This document shows positions 59,042 to 64,000 of a DNA stretch of 64,000 bases, piece after piece. Each line of letters begins with the position of its first letter. Position 1 is the stretch's first letter. The notes under the pieces were generated by a model, which was given only the letters and a program-made list of their open reading frames with translations, searched no databases and had not been told where the DNA came from. Position numbers and translations under genes: made by a program. This DNA is from Auriscalpium vulgare (taxonomy: Eukaryota > Basidiomycota > Agaricomycetes > Russulales > Auriscalpiaceae). The stretch is taken from positions 1,426,001-1,490,000 of the forward strand of contig JAHBBC010000014.1 in the NCBI GenBank assembly GCA_019915015.1, read 5' to 3'.

Positions 59042-61083
59042 GTCTGTGGACAGTCGGACAGGCGCAGGACGAGCGCGTCACTGGGGAGCGAGCGAGGGAA
59101 GCCCAGGAAGAGACGGGGGCAGAGAAAAGAGAAGGGGCCGGCCAGGAACCCAGGTAAATGAAGGCCGGGCAGGCGCTACGTTCCTTATCGCAGGGGCCAG
59201 CGATGGGCCAGCGCCGCATGAAATATTTTTTGGCAGTACTTCATTTGTGGGACGGTGGGACCTGGGTGCAGATGGAGTCCCATATTTGGTCCGACGCTAT
59301 CAACGCTGCACGCGACCCACCGGCCCCGGCACTCACCGGCTCGCCCTGCACGCAACATTATATCCTGCTGGCGGATGCGGGCACTCTGCGCGGCAACTGC
59401 GCAGCACCTGCCAAAGCTTTGGTGCGCTTCCGCATGTCGGGCACTCGCCCTCCGGCCCTTATCGCGGGCGCCATATGGGACCCAATCTTTTCAAAGCCGC
59501 GAGTTTCCCAGTTCCTGTGGACGAAGGCCTTCCCGTTCGCAAGCCGTAAGCGATCTGCGCGCCGTAAGATGCCAGAACCCAGTCTGTGCGCATGACGACG
59601 ACTACATGGCCCCCCGTATGAGAGGATTCCGCCCACGGCGAGTCTGGGGTGCGTGTCTCGGAGACCTGCTCCAAGTGGCAATACCTTTCGGCCGCGCTAC
59701 ATCTGAGGCAACTCCGTGATATGCTGGGAAGCCCTTAAGTAATGGCCCGTCGCAGCGGCACCTCGGGGGTGGCAAGTGAAATATTATATCCCCATCACAT
59801 CTTCTGCGTGGAAAGCTGTCGAAGCGGACAACGGCTAGTAGTGGCTACATAAGCGCCTGAACTTGGCGCTTCGAGCTTCTTCCTTGTGAGCAGAGAGGAG
59901 GAGGCTGGAACGCCGGTACCGGCACCCATGATGTGGGTGACCAGCAGCACTGGAGCTGCATGCATCGATTGCACCGAACCTCTAAAACAGAGGCAACACC
60001 GATGCGCCAAACTTGATGGGGCGGCGGACGTGAGCAATAGCGACGTCATGGCTACAACCATATACTTAGTCCTGTCGGCAAACGCTCAGGCGATTGATAT
60101 CTTGTCACTGGTCAAAGGGCCATTAAGGCCAGGGGGAATGCCGAGAGCTCTGGCGAGGACTTGAGAACGCGAAGACCGGCGTTCCGTAGTCCGTCATAAA
60201 TCAAAGCAAAGCGAGTCCCAAGGTATGGCGGAGCGGCCCTGGCGTTCCGATCCAGCGTGTTTTGTTTTGGTAGGAGGTAGGGCATCGGTTGGGCGCATAA
60301 GAGCTGCGTCGGTGGTGGCATATACCTGGGACTGCCCGCAAAGGTATGACGTTGGGAGGCAGTGATCTGTGTTTTCCGGAAGAGTCGGTCGCTCTGCCGA
60401 GGGAGTGTGCATGGAGCTCGAGCATGAGGGCGTTGACGTTACACGACTATTGTGAAAGTCAGAGGCAAAGAGATCAAGGTTATGTTACACACTTTACGCG
60501 GGAGACGGCTAGAGATGCCATTTTCCACCTGCGGGGGGTTTCTGAATCTCGGTTGACTGCATTAGGCGCCGCGCGCCCTCCTTGACGGGAATCAAGATAC
60601 TGTTTACCGAGGACAAAGAGTGCACCATGGTCTAGGGTGACAAAACTCACGTCTTAGTCGCTTTGAGGGTGGGTAGATGGAGGTAAACAGACGCGCCTTA
60701 AAGGCTAGTTTCACGGACCAGATTACAGTGTGCGCGATGTCGACTTCCTGTGGATCGATGCAGGCAACAGCAGCCAAGGTATGATGTGCGTCGTACGATC
60801 AGTTCAGAATGGCGTTCGAGACGAGCTGAGGGCATGCGAGAAGGGCCTCGCCGTTGTGGACGACGTCGCGCCCGACGCGTCGAGTCGCGACCCTCATAAG
60901 CGAGCTGACGTAATCAAATCTGTGCCGGTCACGCCACCCAAAAATAAAAGACGGCTCGCAAAAGCAGACCACTTTCCGGCTGCACCACCTCCGCTGCTCT
61001 CCCTCTTATACCTCTCCTGCCAGCGCAGCGACCTCCCCACCGTCGTCTGCTTGGATCCCATCCCACCGCCTGCCCGAATCCAG
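59042..61083. other. Intergenic region, no supported gene
   Basis: About 2 kb between two divergent genes (AzgA permease and ERG25). Open frames are short and without motifs. The part nearest ERG25 holds an SREBP-like site, an A/T-rich box just after it and a pyrimidine-rich run before the ATG. Confidence 0.5.
60929..60937 (+). promoter_or_regulatory. Candidate SREBP (Sre1) site upstream of ERG25
   Basis: The sequence TCACGCCAC fits the sterol-regulatory element consensus TCACNCCAC. It lies about 150 bases before the ERG25 start codon and just ahead of the A-rich box AAAAATAAAAG. ERG25 homologues are known Sre1 targets in fission yeast and Cryptococcus. Chance occurrence of a 9-base match with one free position is possible. 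Confidence 0.4.
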
Positions 61084-62311
61084 ATGTCGTACGCGAACGT
61101 CACCACGCCTGCGCACACCGCCGCGGACCTCTACGCGTCCGCTGGCACAGACTTCTCCAAACTCAACTGGCTCGAGTCTCAGTGGGTTGCCTGGTACCTT
61201 TACTTTGGAAACCCTGTCATCGCGACGGGCCTCGCCAGCTTCCTCGTCCACGAGGTTCGTGCTCCCGTCCTTACCGTATTACGCACTCTCACGCGTTGCA
61301 CGACTTTGCAGATTGTCTACTTTGGCCGCTCGTTACCGTGGATCATCGTTGACGCCATCCCGTACTTCCGCCGGTGGAAGCTGCAGCCGGGAAAGATTCC
61401 TACAGCAGCGGAGCAATGGGAGTGCACGAAGCTTGTCCTCCTCTCGCACTTTTCTATCGAGGCGCCCTTGGTGAGATGATACTTGCCGCGCGTCTGATGC
61501 ATCTGCTCACACCGTGCCGCAGATCATTCTTTTCCATCCTCTGGCGGAGCTCGTCGGCATGAGCACTTGGCAGGTGCCATTGCCAGGCTGGAAGATCATG
61601 TTGCCCCAAATTGCATTCTTTTTCTTCTTCGAGGACATGTTCCACTACTTCGGTACGTGCTACCCGTGTATTCGAACGGCGGGTTCTCATATGCACGTTC
61701 AGCGCACCAACTCTTGCATACCCCTATGCTTTACAAGCACATTCACAAGATCCATCACAAGTACTCCGCACCGTTCGGTCTTGCGGCTGAGTACGCGCAC
61801 CCAGCCGAGGTCATGATTCTCGGGACGGGTACTATTGCTGGCCCTCTCCTCTACACATTCTTCCGGCGTGACCTCCACATCTTCACCGTCTATGTGTGGA
61901 TCACGCTCCGCCTTTTCCAGGCCATCGACGCGCACAGCGGATACGGTACGTACTAACACCTGAGTGGGGAACATCTGACTCAAACCTCTCTTTACACTAG
62001 GCTTCCCCTGGTCGCTTCAGCACATCCTTCCCTTCTGGTCTGGTGCTGAGCACCACGACTTCCACCATATGGCGTTCGTGAACAACTTCTCGACGTCATT
62101 CCGCTGGTGGGACCGCGTCCTCGGCACAGATGACAAGTACCTAGCCTATCGGGAGCGTGTTAAGGCTGCCAAGGACGCAGCGAAGGCGAAGGGCCTCAAC
62201 TCTGCGCAGTGGAAGGAGGTCGAGGACCGCATGGTGAAGGAAGCAGAGGCGGAGGGCGTGCGCGCCGAGTCAGAGGTCGTCCGCAAGGCCGAGGGGAAGA
62301 AGGTTCAGTAG
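61084..62311 (+). CDS. ERG25: C-4 methylsterol oxidase (ERG25)
   Basis: This is a di-iron ER membrane enzyme that oxidises the C-4 methyl groups of sterol intermediates in ergosterol synthesis. It starts [20 protein letters not shown], with helices around [20 protein letters not shown] and [19 protein letters not shown]. The three iron-binding histidine clusters are [25 protein letters not shown] and [22 protein letters not shown] near the end is family-typical. The C-terminal tail is Lys/Glu-rich ([13 protein letters not shown]). Four introns are removed; HYF|AHQLLH is joined across a GTACGT donor. Length (about 350 residues) is normal. An SREBP-like site in the promoter fits sterol- or oxygen-dependent control. 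Confidence 0.94.
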
Positions 62312-62543
62312 GCGGTGCGAGTACAGCGATGTACACTAGACGTTGTGCGCATATACGATTCATATAATTAAGATTATCAAGGTTCAGACTTAGTAGTCCT
62401 GGATAGGATACAATATTGTGATTCGTCATTCCATGGCCTCTTACAGTCCGCACATTTTGTCCTCTGTATAAGCTCTTTCTCAATGTTATGGAAGAGGCGT
62501 TGAGAAGGACTCGCTCACATCTGCAGGGTATAACCACAGCTTT

Positions 62544-63843
62544 TCATGCTTGGAGCCCTTCAATCCATGAGTGTAGGTCCACGTTGAGTTCTTCAGGGTG
62601 TGATAAGTGCACGTAGTGGCCTGCGTCGAACTCTTTGGTTGTTAGTGTGCCTTTAGAGAACTCTTTGAGACCGCTCCGGCCGTAGACGGGTATGCATACG
62701 GCGTCTCTAGAACAACCTGCAAAGTACACGGGCTGGCGAAAGTGATACGAGCCCTCCGGTACGACTAAACAAAGTGAGGTATCAACAATGCGCTCCAAGG
62801 GGATTGAGCGGAGAGCACGCACGCTGGTCATCCGCAGCAACGGCTCCGAACACGACGCTCTTATACCACATGAGGGGCGCGGCAAGACCGTTCTTCAGAA
62901 ACTCTGTACGATATCGATCCTTGTCCTGCAGTCGGAATCACGAGAAGCACATACGTTAGGTTGCAGGAGACATAAGACGAGAAAGACGCACCTCCTCGGT
63001 CAGGTATGAGGGTAACGGGGCCTGCCGATTACTCTTTATCCAGGCCTTGGTCTTACCCACCGGGCACAGATGATTTCTCCAAAGCGTCGGGTCATGTGGG
63101 AACATAAGAGAGAAAAACGAATCAAACTGCTCACGCAAGCATGAGACAGGAAGGAACACGCGAACGGGGAAAGGTGGGTCATCAGCGTCAGCGGCAGGAC
63201 CGTGACAAAGCTTCGGAGCTCACGTTCTTCTCGATCGTTACATCCGCGCCGTCCTCACTGAAGTAATCCCAGAAGCCGTACAGCTCGTGTCCCAGCATCG
63301 TCTTCACAAATTTGACCGTCGTTGCGTACTCAAAATGCGGCCGAGGGGGCACATATCCCAGCGCCAGAAAGGCGAACGCGCAGAAGCGGTTTGGGTGGAA
63401 ATTCGCGAGCCGCGAGGACACACGAGAACCCCTGCGAGATCAGACGAACAGCAGACGAAAAATGAACGCCGGGTTCGATATGTCAGCGCAAACGGCGATC
63501 GACGGGCAGGCCAAAACACGCACCAGTCATGAGCGATGGCGACCGCCTCGCCGACGCCCTCCGCGTCCATGATGTCCACGATATCCTGTGCTAGCCGTGA
63601 GCCGACGTACAGCGCAGGGTCGTCCGTCGGCTTGTCCGTCCCGCCGTATCCTAGCATGTCGGGCGCGAGCACGCCGTACCCGCGCGGCGTAAAGAACGCG
63701 ACAACGTGCCGCCAGTCGTGCGCGCTCCCCGGAAAGCCGTGCAGGAGCACGAGTGTCGGCTGCCCCGCCGCGGCGGGCGCTCTGAAGTAGCGGTACGTGA
63801 GCCCGCGCGTGGTTGTGTGGTGTGTGAATGCGGCAGGGTCCAT
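62544..63843 (-). CDS. Alpha/beta hydrolase, epoxide-hydrolase-like
   Basis: This is a soluble alpha/beta-hydrolase of the epoxide-hydrolase group. The oxyanion-hole motif is LLHGFPGSAHDW, followed by GVLAPDMLGYGGTDKP. The nucleophile elbow reads AVAIAHDWGSR, with Asp as nucleophile in place of Ser, which marks epoxide hydrolases and haloalkane dehalogenases. The lid carries FHPNRFCAFAFLALGYVPPR and EDGADVTIEKN. The catalytic His lies in FDAGHYVHLSHPEEL near the C-terminus. Introns fall after HDW, after EKN and in the C-terminal half. ATG 63843 (MDPAAFTHHTTTRGLTYRYF) fits the family; the frame stays open upstream to the window's last bases, so an earlier start cannot be excluded. Confidence 0.85.
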
Positions 63844-64000
63844 GGGGAGCACGATGCAAGGGTGGGCGTGGTCGACAAGAGGACAAGCAAACAACTGCAG
63901 GTGCGTCGTGCAGCGGCGGATGGGCGGTCGCTGGGCAGCAGGTGCGGCGGATGCAATCCACAAAATAGAACTTGGGGGGCGCTGGAAGCCTCTGCGACTG
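63844..64000. other. Right-edge sequence
   Basis: The 157 bases to the window's end are upstream of the hydrolase gene. An in-frame minus-strand extension exists up to about 63963, but nothing identifiable starts here. Confidence 0.4.

Overview
The window is nuclear DNA of a filamentous basidiomycete, most likely an agaricomycete. The genes are split by many short introns of about 50-60 nt with donors such as GTGCGT, GTACGC and GTGAGT. Neighbours lie close together on both strands, and the gene set is fungal: TOM70, front-end desaturase, Rab18, ZIP transporter, DPH2, YPP1/TTC7, SUMO, ATG22, Baeyer-Villiger monooxygenase, P450, AzgA permease and ERG25. Exon chains were built by hand from conserved reading frames and splice sites. 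Inner boundaries are good where a family is well conserved; 5' ends are less certain.

Layout. 0-5.4 kb is core housekeeping: 5' end of TOM70 (-), CFIm25/NUDT21 (-), a cytochrome b5-fused desaturase (+) and a Rab18-type GTPase (+). 5.4-15.3 kb is poor in genes. It holds a proline-rich protein built from symmetric phase-0 mini-exons (-) and a broken aminoglycoside-phosphotransferase-like fragment. A ZIP zinc/iron transporter (+) lies at 15.4-17.3 kb. 17.3-31.3 kb is an accessory island. It contains a roughly 1,780-residue protein joining a 2OG-Fe(II) dioxygenase-like domain, a chromodomain and an unrecognised 860-residue C-terminal region (-). It also contains a 77-bp perfect palindrome, decayed pieces of an FAD oxidoreductase and of a GPI10-type mannosyltransferase, a DDE integrase gene (-), and a 21-bp minisatellite that reads as coiled-coil heptads.

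31.9-49.4 kb returns to housekeeping genes: DPH2 (+), an HTH protein (-), YPP1/TTC7 (-), a conserved protein with a CH-like region (+), two tandem SUMO genes (-), an F-box protein (+) and ATG22 (+). 49.4-59.0 kb is a same-strand metabolic block: Baeyer-Villiger-type monooxygenase, P450, a frameshifted P450 pseudogene and an AzgA-type purine permease. 60.9-64 kb holds ERG25 (+), with an SREBP-like site about 150 bp upstream, and an epoxide-hydrolase-like gene (-).

The strongest candidates for new biology are the dioxygenase-chromodomain fusion in its mobile-element-rich island, and the tandem SUMO pair, in which one gene has alternative 3' splice sites that would keep or remove the conjugating di-glycine. 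Four GC-AG introns in four unrelated genes are also notable.
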